This document shows positions 43,890-53,179 of a stretch of 64,000 bases of DNA, one piece after another (position 1 is the stretch's first letter; the number at the start of each line of letters is the position of its first letter). The position numbers were made by a program, and so were the translations under genes. The notes under the pieces are model-generated. The model did not search any database. It was not told the DNA's origin and was given only the letters and a program-made list of their open reading frames with translations. Origin of the DNA: Nonomuraea rubra (GTDB lineage: Bacteria > Actinomycetota > Actinomycetes > Streptosporangiales > Streptosporangiaceae); the NCBI RefSeq assembly GCF_014207985.1, contig NZ_JACHMI010000001.1:975001-1039000 (forward strand), in the 5' to 3' direction.

Positions 43890-44474
43890 GTGTCGCGGCG
43901 GTTCGTGTGCGTGTTGCTGGTTGCTGCGTCGGTGGGGTGCTCACCCGCTGAACGGGACGCTGTCCCCGCTTCCGGAGGTGGCGTGCCGTCTGCTGCTTCG
44001 AGCGGCGTCGCGAGCCCCGCCTCGGAGTTCACCACGACCGACGTCGCGTGGTTGCAGCTCACCGACGCCCTGCACACGCGGGCGCTGCCCCTGCTGGAGC
44101 TCGCGCCGCGGCACGCGGCCAGCAGGTCGCTGGCCGGCCTCGCCGTACGGCTCGGCAAGGCGCACGAGGCGGGCCGTGGCCGGTTGCGGGCCCTGCTCGC
44201 CCAGGCCGGGGTGAGCGGTGAGAACCCGCACACCCGGCACGACATGCCCGGCATGCCCACGGCACAGGACCTGGAGACCCTGGCTGGGCTGCGTGACAAC
44301 GCCTTCGACCGGCGCTTCGCCGAGTTGCTGCGGGCGCACCTGGAGCAGCTCGTGCTGGTCGCGAACGGCGAACGGGACTCCGGCGGCGCGGCGGCGGCAC
44401 GGGAGCTGGCGGAGACGATGGCCCGCGAGCACAGCGACGATCTCGCCGAGCTGGATCGGGCGGTCGCCGCGTAG
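43890..44474 (+). CDS. DUF305 lipoprotein
   Basis: 194 residues from the GTG at 43890 (a TTG at 43884 sits nearer to AGGAAGG). The signal ends in a lipobox, VAASVGC, so the protein should be lipid-anchored. DUF305 features follow: FTTTDVAWLQLTDALHTRAL, LAGLAVRLGKAHEAGRGRL, HDMPGMPT with Met/His and a second helical repeat with FAELLRAHLEQ. DUF305 proteins are ferritin-like helical bundles, some linked to metal handling. The first His-Met motif of the family is weak here, so metal binding is uncertain. Confidence 0.75.
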   Translation: MSRRFVCVLLVAASVGCSPAERDAVPASGGGVPSAASSGVASPASEFTTTDVAWLQLTDALHTRALPLLELAPRHAASRSLAGLAVRLGKAHEAGRGRLRALLAQAGVSGENPHTRHDMPGMPTAQDLETLAGLRDNAFDRRFAELLRAHLEQLVLVANGERDSGGAAAARELAETMAREHSDDLAELDRAVAA

Positions 44475-44484
44475 GTTGAGGGGC

Positions 44485-45168
44485 ATGGAGCTCGGGGAAC
44501 TGGTGGGCGCGGGGCGCAGCGCGGACGTGTACGCGATCGGTGACGGGCGGGTGCTGCGCCGCTACCGGGTCGACGTCGACGCCCGGCGTGAGCTGGAGAT
44601 CATGGCGCACGTGGCCGCGCACGGGTTTCCCGTGCCGGAGGTCTTCCCCGGCGAGAGCAGCGCCACCGACCTGGTGATGGGACGGGTGTCCGGGCCGACG
44701 ATGCTGCACGCCCTGCTGGCCGGGGAGATCGCGGTCGAGGAGGCGGGCCGGACGCTCGCCCGGCTGCTGCGACGGCTGCACCGGATCCCGGCCAGGGCGT
44801 CCCGCGATCCCCGTGACCGGATCCTGCACCTGGACCTGCATCCCGACAACGTGATGCTGACGCCGGACGGGCCCGTGGTGATCGACTGGTGCAACGCCAG
44901 GGAGGGGCGGCCCGCGCTGGACTGCGCTCTGTCGGCGCTGATCCTCGCGCAGGTGGCCGTGGACGGTGAGAGCGAGCTGGCGCGGGCGGCGGGGGCGGCG
45001 GTCGCCGTGCTGGTCGGGGAGCTGGGGGAGGACCTGGATCCGGGCGGGCCGCTCGACGACGCCATGGCCCGGCGCGCCGCCGACCGGGCGCTCAGCGAGC
45101 GCGAGGTCGGCCTGCTGGACGAGGCGGTGGCGCTGATCAGACGGCTGGCCGGGCGTGGGGCGGGCTGA
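44485..45168 (+). CDS. Aminoglycoside-phosphotransferase-like kinase
   Basis: 227 residues, APH/choline-kinase fold. A Gly-rich loop lies in LVGAGRSADVYAIGDG, the catalytic loop is HLDLHPDNVML and the metal-binding Asp is in VVIDWCNARE. It is shorter than typical aminoglycoside kinases (about 260 residues) and lacks a clear substrate lid, so the substrate (antibiotic, sugar or lipid) cannot be stated. The ATG at 44485 starts ten bases after the DUF305 stop, so co-transcription is likely. Confidence 0.82.
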   Translation: MELGELVGAGRSADVYAIGDGRVLRRYRVDVDARRELEIMAHVAAHGFPVPEVFPGESSATDLVMGRVSGPTMLHALLAGEIAVEEAGRTLARLLRRLHRIPARASRDPRDRILHLDLHPDNVMLTPDGPVVIDWCNAREGRPALDCALSALILAQVAVDGESELARAAGAAVAVLVGELGEDLDPGGPLDDAMARRAADRALSEREVGLLDEAVALIRRLAGRGAG

Positions 45169-45227
45169 TGGAGGTCGGCTCGGGGTGTCGGTACCAGGCC
45201 CGGGCTGATGGCGGCGGGCCCGAGGTG

Positions 45228-46034
45228 TCAGTGCCAGGCGCCCTTGGCGGCGGCTTCCGCGGCGAAGGTCTCGAAGGACTTCGGGGGGCGGCCTGTCACC
45301 TCGCTCACCGTGTCGGCGACCGGCTGGTCGCCGAGGGCGCGGAGGGCGCCGAACGCCTTGGCCGCGTGGATCGACTCGCCGGAGAAGCCGTTGGCGGCGA
45401 TGTAGTCCTCGTCGCCGCCCAGGTAGCGCACCTCGCGGCCGATGGCACGGCCGATGATCTCCACGGCCTCCCCGAAGGCCAGCGAGGCGGGCCCGGTGAG
45501 GTCGTAGGCGCGCCCGGCGTGACCCTTCCGGGTGAGGGCCGCGGCGGCGACGGCGGCGATGTCGTCGGCGTCGACGAACGCCTGGCGTACGTCGCCGAGG
45601 GGGATCAGGACCTCGCCCGCCATGATCGCCGGGCGGAAGAAGCCCTCGTCGAAGTTCTGGTTGAACCAGCTCGGGCGCAGGATCGTCCACTCGGCCCCGC
45701 TGTCGCGCACCGTGCGCTCGGCCGCCAGCAGGCGCTCGTCGCCCATGGCCTCGATGGCGCCGCTCGACAGCAGCACGATGCGCTCGACGCCCCGCTCCAC
45801 GGCCAGTGACACGAACGCCGGATCGACAGGGACGCCGTCGGGCGCCATCAGGTAGAGGGCCGACGCGCCCGACAGGGCCGGCTCCCAGGTGCCGGGCTCG
45901 GACCAGTCGAAGGTGGCCTGGCCGCTCCTGGAGGCGCCCCGTACGGCATGGCCGGCGGCACGCAGCTGCTCCGCGACGCGGCGGCCGGTGGACCCTGTGG
46001 CACCGAGGACGAGGATCATCACATCGCGTGTCAT
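45228..46034 (-). CDS. NmrA-type NAD(P)H-binding oxidoreductase-like protein
   Basis: 268 residues. The Rossmann motif ILVLGATGSTGRRVAEQL begins near residue 8 and atypical SDR features follow: IVLLSSGAIEA, WTILRPSWFNQNFDE and VDADDIAAVAAAAL. The family contains quinone reductases (QorB-like) and redox sensors without the Tyr-Lys pair. The ATG at 46034 is taken; an internal ATG at 46019 is possible. It converges with the kinase-like gene and is a single gene. Confidence 0.85.
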   Translation of the reverse strand: MTRDVMILVLGATGSTGRRVAEQLRAAGHAVRGASRSGQATFDWSEPGTWEPALSGASALYLMAPDGVPVDPAFVSLAVERGVERIVLLSSGAIEAMGDERLLAAERTVRDSGAEWTILRPSWFNQNFDEGFFRPAIMAGEVLIPLGDVRQAFVDADDIAAVAAAALTRKGHAGRAYDLTGPASLAFGEAVEIIGRAIGREVRYLGGDEDYIAANGFSGESIHAAKAFGALRALGDQPVADTVSEVTGRPPKSFETFAAEAAAKGAWH

Positions 46035-46146
46035 GCCCCTAGCCAAGCAAAGGGCACCGACAGAACCCGTCAAAGGCATCCTGAGCAGGTGAATCCGCCG
46101 CAGGTGGTGACCAGGTCAGGACGTGGCCGGTGGTGCGCCGGGCGGG

Positions 46147-46767
46147 TTACCCGGTCCAGGCCGCCGTGGTGTCGAGGCGTTCGCGCCACAGCTTCTCCCC
46201 GCCCCCGCCCGGCTCCCAGCGGGTGCAGAAGTCGAGCAGGCCGCGGCAGCGCTCGATCATGGCCGCGTGCCGTTCGGCCCAGGGCGGGACGGGGTCGCCG
46301 TACGCGGTGAAGAAGTGCGGGAGCAGCGGCACGTGCTCGGGGTGGTGGCTGCGGACGATCCACTCGACCCAGGCCAGGTCCTCCACGGGCCGGCCCGGGT
46401 GGGCCCATTCCCAGTCGAGGATCGCGGCGGTCTCGAACGTGTCGGGGTGGAACAGCATGTTCTGCGGCCCATAGTCGCCGTGCACGATGCCGAGCCGGTG
46501 GATGCGTGCCAGCATCCGCCCGCACTCGGTGAACACCTCCACCGCCCGGCCGTCGTCGAGGAGGTCCTGGCCGTGGGAGCCGTCGACGAAGCGGGTGGTC
46601 AGGCTCGTGGCGGTGACCTGATGGACCCGGGGGACCGGGAGGCGGCCACGCAGGCGCCGCAGGTATCTGCTCTCCGTGCTCAGCCTGAACGCCGCTTCGG
46701 GCCCCTCGTAGCACTTCACGACCAGGGCGCCGTCGCCGAACGTGCTGTTGGTGTACCCGTGCTTCAC
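46147..46767 (-). CDS. Phosphotransferase (APH family) overlapping narI
   Basis: 206 residues. The catalytic loop is IVHGDYGPQNMLFH and the metal motif is AILDWEWAHPG, both typical APH-family motifs. The N-terminal lobe is short (VVKCYEGPEAAFRLSTESR). The GTG at 46767 overlaps the narI TGA (GTGA), so it is the fifth gene of the nitrate-reductase transcript. A direct role in nitrate respiration is not known; it may be a late addition to the operon. Confidence 0.8.
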   Translation of the reverse strand: MKHGYTNSTFGDGALVVKCYEGPEAAFRLSTESRYLRRLRGRLPVPRVHQVTATSLTTRFVDGSHGQDLLDDGRAVEVFTECGRMLARIHRLGIVHGDYGPQNMLFHPDTFETAAILDWEWAHPGRPVEDLAWVEWIVRSHHPEHVPLLPHFFTAYGDPVPPWAERHAAMIERCRGLLDFCTRWEPGGGGEKLWRERLDTTAAWTG

Positions 46768-47495
46768 AAGGGTCGATTCTGACGCATCCGCACCCCTGCC
46801 GGGTGCCTCGGCGCGCCATCCGCGCGGCTCCGATACACGATGTAAGGACGGAACAAATACCCCAACGGGGCGGAAAGAGCGTGCACCAAGCGGCTGAACG
46901 GGAAAAGCAGGAACAGCGCCATCCCGATGAGCGTGTGCACCTTGTAAAGACCGCTCGCGTGCCCCATCGCCTCCGCGTCGGGCCGCAGCACGAAGATGCC
47001 GCGGAACCACGGCGCGACCGTGGTCCGGTAGCTCACCTCGCTCGGCACGAACCCCGCCACCGTCGTCACCACGCCCGCGATGATCGAGGCCGCGAGCACC
47101 ACGTACATCACCTTGTCGTTGACCGTGGTCGCCAGGAACACCGGGCCGTTGGTGCGGCGGCGGTAGATCAGCAGGCCCAGCGCCACCAGCGTGGCCACGC
47201 CCGCCAGGCCGCCCCAGATGAGCGCGTTGGCGTGGTACGCCTCGTTCGACAGCCCGATGGCGTTGGTCCACGACAGCGGGATCAGCAGGCCGGTCACGTG
47301 GCCGACGATCACGATCAGCAGGCCGTAGTGGAACAGCGGGCTGGCCACGCGCAGCAGCGGGCTCTCGTAGAGCTGGGAGGAGCGGGTGGTCCAGCCGAAC
47401 TTGTCGTACCTGTAGCGCCAGATCAGCCCGCCGATGAAGATCACCAGAGTGACGTACGGCGAGACGACCCAGAGGATGCTCTCCGCCCAGCTCAC
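46764..47495 (-). CDS. narI: Respiratory nitrate reductase gamma subunit
   Basis: 243 residues with five membrane helices. NarI is the di-heme cytochrome b that takes electrons from menaquinol and passes them to NarH. Heme-ligand His candidates are in PLFHYGLLIVIVGHV and in GLYKVHTLIGMALFL/SRLVHALS. The GTG at 47495 overlaps the narJ stop by four bases. The C-terminal YRSRADGAPRHPAG is a short basic tail on the cytoplasmic side. Confidence 0.93.
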   Translation of the reverse strand: MSWAESILWVVSPYVTLVIFIGGLIWRYRYDKFGWTTRSSQLYESPLLRVASPLFHYGLLIVIVGHVTGLLIPLSWTNAIGLSNEAYHANALIWGGLAGVATLVALGLLIYRRRTNGPVFLATTVNDKVMYVVLAASIIAGVVTTVAGFVPSEVSYRTTVAPWFRGIFVLRPDAEAMGHASGLYKVHTLIGMALFLLFPFSRLVHALSAPLGYLFRPYIVYRSRADGAPRHPAGVRMRQNRPL

Positions 47496-48046
47496 CGGTA
47501 CCCTCCCACGCTCTCGGCCGGCGGCCCGCCGGCGGCCAGGCGGGCCGCCCTGTCCCGGTCGGCGGGGGTGAGCGGGGGCAGCGCGGCGCAGACCGTGCCG
47601 ATCACGTGCCGGTACGGCGAGTCCCGCTCGGTCAGGGCGGTGAGCAGGAGCTCCAGCCCGGCCCGGTGCTCCTGCAGCAGCTCGGCGCCGGAGGGCTCGC
47701 ACGCGGCGAACTCCAGCATGACGGGCAGGAAGTCGGGCAGCTCGTCGTCCATCAGCTCCCAGCCCGCCGTCCGGTAGCGGTGCTTCAGCCCGGCCAGCGA
47801 CTCGCCACGGCGGCGGGTGTCGCCGTCGGTGTAGTACGTCAGGTAGAGGCAGCAGCGCCGCTGCAGGTCGAAGGTGTCCACGTAGTGGGCGGCCAGCTCC
47901 CCGGGGCCCAGCTCCTCCGCCAGCGCGAGGAACGCCGTGAAGTACGGCTCGGCGGCCTCCCTGATCAGCGGGAGGCGGCGCCAGAACCGTTCGTCGGGGT
48001 AGGCGAGCAGGTGCGCGGCGGCCTGCCAGATCACCGGCCGGGTCAT
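47492..48046 (-). CDS. narJ: Nitrate reductase assembly chaperone
   Basis: 184 residues. NarJ-family helical protein with LAYPDERFWRRLP, HYVDTFDLQRRCCLYLTYYT and LPDFLPVMLEFAA, the conserved chaperone core. It binds apo-NarGH and guides molybdenum-cofactor and Fe-S insertion before docking on NarI. The ATG at 48046 is six bases from GGAGG; a GTG two codons earlier is possible. It lies between narH and narI. Confidence 0.92.
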   Translation of the reverse strand: MTRPVIWQAAAHLLAYPDERFWRRLPLIREAAEPYFTAFLALAEELGPGELAAHYVDTFDLQRRCCLYLTYYTDGDTRRRGESLAGLKHRYRTAGWELMDDELPDFLPVMLEFAACEPSGAELLQEHRAGLELLLTALTERDSPYRHVIGTVCAALPPLTPADRDRAARLAAGGPPAESVGGYR

Positions 48047-48074
48047 GAGCACCTCCGCTGCGCCGGGAACTGGG

Positions 48075-49658
48075 TCATGAGCTCCTCCGTTTCGGTGGGA
48101 AGAGGCCGGCGGGGGTGCCGCGGCCGTCCCAGTTGAGCAGGTTCACCCGGTCGTGGGTGACCTCGCTGCTCGTCTGGCGCTCCTTGAGGCCGTGGAAGTT
48201 CTCGATCGCGACCGGCACCGGACGCCCCGACGCCTCGCCGAACGGCTGCTGCATGCCGGGCCCGCCGTCGTAGTCGAGGCTGCAGCCGCCCTCCTCGACG
48301 ACGCCGGGCACGTTGCCGTACGCGGTCGGGATCACGTACCGGTCCTCGTACTTGGCCACGGCGAGCAGCCGGTACATGGCCTCCAGCTCCGGGTCCTCAG
48401 GCGGCCGTTCGCCCAGGTTGACCGCCCGCATGTACGACCGCATCTCCGCCAGGCGGCGCAGCGCGGCCGTCACGGGCGCCGGGTCGCCGGCGGTGAACAG
48501 CTCGGCCAGGTAGCCGATGGGGATGCGCAGCGCGTCGATGGCGGCGAACAGGTTGTCCGCGTCCTCGCCGTCGTGGCCGGTGGCGGACAGGGCGTCCACG
48601 ACGGGGGAGAGCGGCGGGACGTACCAGACCATGGGCAGCGTGCGGTACTCCGGATGCAGGGGGAGCGCGAGGCGGTACCTCTTGATCAGGTCGTAGACGG
48701 GCGACCTGCGGGCGGCGTCAAGCCAGTCCGACGGCAGCCCGGCGGCCGCGGCGGCCGGGCTGTGCGGGTCGATGAACAGGTCGAGCTGCGCCTCGTACAG
48801 GTCGCGCTCGTCCGTCACCGAGGCCGCCTCCGTGACGCGGTCGGCGTCGTACAGCAGCACTCCGATGTAACGCAGGCGGCCCACGCACGTCTCCGAGCAG
48901 ACCGTCGGCAGCCCCACCTCCACCCGCGGGTAGCAGAACGTGCACTTCTCGGCCTTGCCTGTCTTGTGGTTGAAGTACACCTTCTTGTACGGGCAGCCGG
49001 TCACGCACATCCGCCACCCCCTGCACCGGTCCTGGTCCACCAGCACGATGCCGTCCTCGGCCCGCTTGTACAGGGCGCCGGACGGGCAGGAGGCCACGCA
49101 GGACGGGTTCAGGCAGTGCTCGCAGATGCGCGGCAGGTAGAACATGTACGCCTGCTCGAACGCCACCTTGACCTGCTCCGACAGCTTCGCCAGCACCGGG
49201 TCCGGGCTGGGGTCGCCGCCGAGGTCGTCGTCCCAGTTCGCGCTCCAGCCGATCTTCACGGGCTCGCCGGTGATCAGGGACCTGGGCGGCGCGACGGGGA
49301 CGTCGTCGGAGAGCGGGGCGTTGGTGAGGTTCTCGTAGTCGTAGGTCCAGGGCTCGTAGTAGTCCTGGATGGAGGGCATGAGGGGGTTGGCGAAGATGGT
49401 CAGCAGCTTGCGCAGGCGGCCTCCGGCACGCGGCTTGAGCCTGCCGCCGCGGGTGAGCTCCCAGCCGCCGCGCCAGCGTTCCTGGTCCTCGTAGCGCCTG
49501 GGGTAGCCCTGGCCCGGGCGGGTCTCGACGTTGTTGAACCAGACGTACTCGACTCCCGGCCTGTTCGTCCAGGTCTGCTTGCAGGTGACCGAGCAGGTGT
49601 GACAGCCGATGCACTTGTCCAGGTTCATCACCATGGCGATCTGGGCCATCGGCTTCAT
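48075..49658 (-). CDS. narH: Respiratory nitrate reductase beta subunit
   Basis: 527 residues. Four Fe-S clusters are indicated by CIGCHTCSVTCKQTW, CEHCLNPSCVASCP, CRGWRMCVTGCPYKK (Trp at the position that makes one cluster 3Fe-4S) and CTFCYPR. The protein carries electrons from NarI to NarG. The ATG at 49658 shares its A with the end of the narG TGA. The stop is 28 bases before narJ. Confidence 0.95.
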   Translation of the reverse strand: MKPMAQIAMVMNLDKCIGCHTCSVTCKQTWTNRPGVEYVWFNNVETRPGQGYPRRYEDQERWRGGWELTRGGRLKPRAGGRLRKLLTIFANPLMPSIQDYYEPWTYDYENLTNAPLSDDVPVAPPRSLITGEPVKIGWSANWDDDLGGDPSPDPVLAKLSEQVKVAFEQAYMFYLPRICEHCLNPSCVASCPSGALYKRAEDGIVLVDQDRCRGWRMCVTGCPYKKVYFNHKTGKAEKCTFCYPRVEVGLPTVCSETCVGRLRYIGVLLYDADRVTEAASVTDERDLYEAQLDLFIDPHSPAAAAAGLPSDWLDAARRSPVYDLIKRYRLALPLHPEYRTLPMVWYVPPLSPVVDALSATGHDGEDADNLFAAIDALRIPIGYLAELFTAGDPAPVTAALRRLAEMRSYMRAVNLGERPPEDPELEAMYRLLAVAKYEDRYVIPTAYGNVPGVVEEGGCSLDYDGGPGMQQPFGEASGRPVPVAIENFHGLKERQTSSEVTHDRVNLLNWDGRGTPAGLFPPKRRSS

Positions 49659-52600
49659 CAGTACCTCACGTCCTGTGATCTGCGGCGGATGGTGGTGATC
49701 TCGTCGCGCTGGTTGCCGGTGGGGCCCAGGTAGTTGAAGCCGTACGAGAGCTGGGCGTGGCCGCCGATCAGGTGCGTGGGTTTGATGAGAACCCTGGTCA
49801 GCGCGTTGTGGATGCCGCCGCGCCGGCCCGTGGCCTCCGACTTCGGCACGTCGATCAGGCGGTCCTGGGCGTGGTACATGTACACGGTGCCCTTCGGCAT
49901 GCGGTGGGAGACGATGGCCCTGGCCACGACGACGCCGTTGCGGTTGACCGCCTCGATCCAGTCGTTGTCGGCGATGCCGAGGTCGGTGGCGTCCTCGACG
50001 GAGATCCAGATCGTCGGGCCGCCCCTCGACAGCGAGAGCATCAGCAGGTTGTCCTGGTACTCGGAGTGGATGGACCACTTGCTGTGCGGGGTGAGGTAGC
50101 GCAGGGTGCCGCTCTCGCCGTACAGCGCGGCCAGGTCCAGCGGGGGGCGGTAGATCGGCAGGGCCTCGCCGTACTCGTGCATCCAGTCGTGGTCGAGGAA
50201 GAAGTGCATGCGGCCGGTCAGCGTGTGCCAGGGCTTGCCGTTCTCGACGTTGATCGTGAAGGGGGAGTAGCGGCGCTTGTGCGACTCCTTGCCCGACCAC
50301 TCGGGGCTGGCGGCGACGTGCACCGGCCTGGCCTGGGTGTCGCCGAAGACGATGCGGTGGTCCTCGTGGGTCAGGCCGTCGAAGCTCGTGCCCGTGCGCT
50401 GGGCGAGCTGGCGGAAGCCCTGGACGGCCAGCCTGCCGTTGCTCACGCCTGACAGGGCGAGGATCGTCTCGCACGCCTTGGCCGAGTTGTCCAGCTCCGG
50501 CCTGCCCTTGGCCGTGCCGCGCGGCACCAGGCCGCAGCGCTGGCCCAGCCAGGCCACCTCCTCGTCGGGCAGGAACGTCACGCCCTTGACCTGGATGCCC
50601 AGCTTCTCCGTGAGCGGTCCCAGCGCGGCGAGCTTCTCGGCCGTGGCGCCGTAGTCGCGCTCCACCACCTTCAGGCCGAAGCCGGTGCGGCCGGCCAGCT
50701 CGGTGGGGGTGTCGTGCTGGTGCGCCACCGCGACGACGTCCCTGCGCACGCCCAGGTGGTCCGCGGCCAGGTCGCTGAACGCGCGGGCGATGGCGTGGAA
50801 GGCGGCGAAGTCCGTCCTGGTCTCCCAGGGCGGGTTGATGGCCGGGTTGAAGGCGTGCACGAACGGGTGCATGTCCGTGGAGGAGAGGTCGTACTTCTCG
50901 TACCAGGTGGCGGCGGGGAGCACGACGTCGGAGAAGACCGTGGAGCTGGTCATCCGGAAGTCGAGGGTGACGAGGAGATCCAGCTTGCCCTTCGGCGCGT
51001 CCGGGTCGGGGCTCTCCAGGTTGGAGCGGGCGCCGAGGAGGTGGTGCAGGAAGTACTCGTTGCCCTTGGCGGAGGAGCCGAGCAGGTTCGAGCGCCAGAG
51101 GGTGAGCACGCGGGGCCAGTTGCGCGGGTCGTCCGGGTTCTCGGCCGCGAGCTTGAGCCTGCCCGCGTCGAGCTCGGCCCTGGTGTACGCGACGGGATCC
51201 TCGGCGTCGCCGAGGTCGAGCGGGTTGCGGTCGAAGGTGGGCGCCATCGGCATCCAGCCGTTGCGCACGGACTCCGCCACCAGGTCGGCGGTGTGCTTGC
51301 CGCGGAAGTCGCCCCTGGCCAGCGGGCTGGCGAGCGCACCGGCGTCGAAGTGGTCGTAGCGCCACTGGTCGGTGTGCAGGTACCAGTACGGGGTGCCGGG
51401 GACCTGCCTGGGCGGCCTGGACCAGTCGAGGGCTCCGGCCAGGAGCTGCCATCCGGCGAGGGGCCGGCACTTCTCCTGGCCGACGTAGTGCGCCCAGCCG
51501 CCGCCGTTGCGGCCCTGGCAGCCGGTCAGGAGGAGCAGCGACAGGAACGCGCGGTACATCGTGTCGCCGTGGAACCACTGGGCGGTGCCCGCGCCCAGGA
51601 TGATCATGCAGCGGCCCTCGGTGGCCTCCGCGGTCCTGGCGAACTCCCTGGCGATCTTGACCGCCCGGGCGGCGGGGACGCCGGTGATGGGCTCCTGCCA
51701 GGCCGGGGTGCAGGGCTGGGCGGGGTCGTCGTAGTCGCTGCCCACGCCGTACTGGGCCAGGAGGAGCTCGAAGACCGTGGTGACCGTCCTGCCGGCCACC
51801 CGGGCGGTGGGCACGCGCCTGCGCAGGGAGTGGCCGCCGTCGAAGCGGGGGAGCAGGATCTCCGCCTCCTCGCCGCCGCGCAGGGTGAGCTTCGGGGACG
51901 TGTCCAGGTTCAGGTTCCAGCGGCCCATGCCGGAGTCGGTCCAGCGGAAGCCGGCCGAGCCGTTCGGGACCACCGGCTCGCCGGTCTCCTCCGACAGCAG
52001 CACGGTCTTCCACCCGGCCGACTCCTCCTGGGAGCCGAGGTCCTGCGCCGTGAGGAACCTGCCGGGCACGTACGCCCCGCCCGCCTCGCCGCGCCTTTCC
52101 AGCGTGACGAGGAACGGCAGGTCGGTGAAGCGCTTGACGTAGTCCGTGAAGTACGGCGTCTCGCGGTCGACGAAGAACTCCTTCAGCAGCACGTGCCCCA
52201 TCGCCATGGCCAGGGCCCCGTCCGTGCCGGGCCGCACCGCGAGGAACTCGTCGGCGAACTTGGCCGCGTCGCTGTAGTCGGGGGAGACCACCACGACCTT
52301 CTGGCCCCGGTAGCGGGCCTCGGCCATCCAGTGGGCGTCCGGGGTGCGGGTGACGGGCACGTTGGAGCCCCACATCACCAGGTACGCGGCGTCCCACCAG
52401 TCCGCCGACTCCGGGACGTCGGTCTGGTCGCCGAACACCTGGGGAGAGGCCACGGGGAGGTCGGCGTACCAGTCGTAGAAGGAGAGCATGGTGCCGCCGA
52501 TCAGCGACACGAAGCGGGCGCCGGTGGCGTGGGAGACCATGGACATGGCCGGGATGGGGGAGAACCCGGCGATGCGGTCGGGTCCGTACGCCTTGATGGT

Positions 52601-53134
52601 GTGGACGTGGGCGGCGGCGATCAGCTCCGTGGCCAGCTCCCATGAGACGCGGACGAGCCCGCCACGACCCCGGGCGCTCTGGTATCTCTCCCGCTTTTCC
52701 GGATTTGTCGTGATTTCGGCCCAGGCGGCCACCGGGTCGCCGAGCCGCCGCCGAGCCTCGGCGTACATCTCGACCAGCACACCCCTCGCGTACGGGTAAC
52801 GCACCCGGGTCGGCGAGTAGGTGTACCAGGAGAACGCGGCCCCGCGCGGGCAGCCGCGCGGCTCGTACTCGGGGCGGTCGGGGCCGACGCTCGGATAGTC
52901 GGTCTCCTGCGTCTCCCACGTGATGATGCCGTCCTTGACGTACACCTTCCACGAGCACGAGCCCGTGCAGTTCACGCCGTGGGTCGACCTGATCACCTTG
53001 TCGTGGCTCCAGCGGTCGCGGTAGAAGGCGTCGCCCTCCGTGCCGCCCTTCAGGAAGAGGGTGTGCAGGTCGCCGGTGGTGGTCGACCGGCGTAGGAAGC
53101 GGCCGGTCTTCAGCAGGAGGTCCTCGGCGGTCAT
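49658..53134 (-). CDS. narG: Respiratory nitrate reductase alpha subunit (catalytic)
   Basis: 1158 residues, somewhat shorter than the roughly 1230-1250 of well-known NarG proteins. The N-terminal Fe-S site is THGVNCTGSC (His52, Cys56, Cys60) with a further Cys in PRGCPRGAAFSWY. The molybdopterin domains hold GGTMLSFYDWYAD and ADWWDAAYLVMWGSNVPVTR. The enzyme reduces nitrate to nitrite at the inner face of the membrane. The ATG at 53134 is preceded by GTGGGGG on the minus strand. It is the first gene of narGHJI and faces narK across a 45-base gap. Shortness seems spread over loops, not due to a lost motif. Confidence 0.95.
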   Translation of the reverse strand: MTAEDLLLKTGRFLRRSTTTGDLHTLFLKGGTEGDAFYRDRWSHDKVIRSTHGVNCTGSCSWKVYVKDGIITWETQETDYPSVGPDRPEYEPRGCPRGAAFSWYTYSPTRVRYPYARGVLVEMYAEARRRLGDPVAAWAEITTNPEKRERYQSARGRGGLVRVSWELATELIAAAHVHTIKAYGPDRIAGFSPIPAMSMVSHATGARFVSLIGGTMLSFYDWYADLPVASPQVFGDQTDVPESADWWDAAYLVMWGSNVPVTRTPDAHWMAEARYRGQKVVVVSPDYSDAAKFADEFLAVRPGTDGALAMAMGHVLLKEFFVDRETPYFTDYVKRFTDLPFLVTLERRGEAGGAYVPGRFLTAQDLGSQEESAGWKTVLLSEETGEPVVPNGSAGFRWTDSGMGRWNLNLDTSPKLTLRGGEEAEILLPRFDGGHSLRRRVPTARVAGRTVTTVFELLLAQYGVGSDYDDPAQPCTPAWQEPITGVPAARAVKIAREFARTAEATEGRCMIILGAGTAQWFHGDTMYRAFLSLLLLTGCQGRNGGGWAHYVGQEKCRPLAGWQLLAGALDWSRPPRQVPGTPYWYLHTDQWRYDHFDAGALASPLARGDFRGKHTADLVAESVRNGWMPMAPTFDRNPLDLGDAEDPVAYTRAELDAGRLKLAAENPDDPRNWPRVLTLWRSNLLGSSAKGNEYFLHHLLGARSNLESPDPDAPKGKLDLLVTLDFRMTSSTVFSDVVLPAATWYEKYDLSSTDMHPFVHAFNPAINPPWETRTDFAAFHAIARAFSDLAADHLGVRRDVVAVAHQHDTPTELAGRTGFGLKVVERDYGATAEKLAALGPLTEKLGIQVKGVTFLPDEEVAWLGQRCGLVPRGTAKGRPELDNSAKACETILALSGVSNGRLAVQGFRQLAQRTGTSFDGLTHEDHRIVFGDTQARPVHVAASPEWSGKESHKRRYSPFTINVENGKPWHTLTGRMHFFLDHDWMHEYGEALPIYRPPLDLAALYGESGTLRYLTPHSKWSIHSEYQDNLLMLSLSRGGPTIWISVEDATDLGIADNDWIEAVNRNGVVVARAIVSHRMPKGTVYMYHAQDRLIDVPKSEATGRRGGIHNALTRVLIKPTHLIGGHAQLSYGFNYLGPTGNQRDEITTIRRRSQDVRY

Positions 53135-53158
53135 ACCCCCACTTCATCACAGAAGGTG

Positions 53159-53177
53159 ACCCTCTGTTACACAGGGT
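53159..53177. promoter_or_regulatory. 19-bp palindrome between narG and narK
   Basis: ACCCTCTGTTACACAGGGT pairs at 8 of 9 arm positions around a central T, with TGT/ACA inside. It lies in the 45-base gap between divergent nar genes and overlaps the narK leader, so it is a strong operator candidate for a shared nitrate or oxygen regulator. Confidence 0.55.
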
Positions 53178-53179
53178 GT

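Noticed and set aside
48075..53150. A single very long minus-strand open frame running through narG and narH
   Set aside because: Its first two thirds read narG in the wrong frame and give Arg/Pro-rich nonsense; only the narH part from 49658 is real. Open antisense or shifted frames are expected from the GC-rich third codon position.
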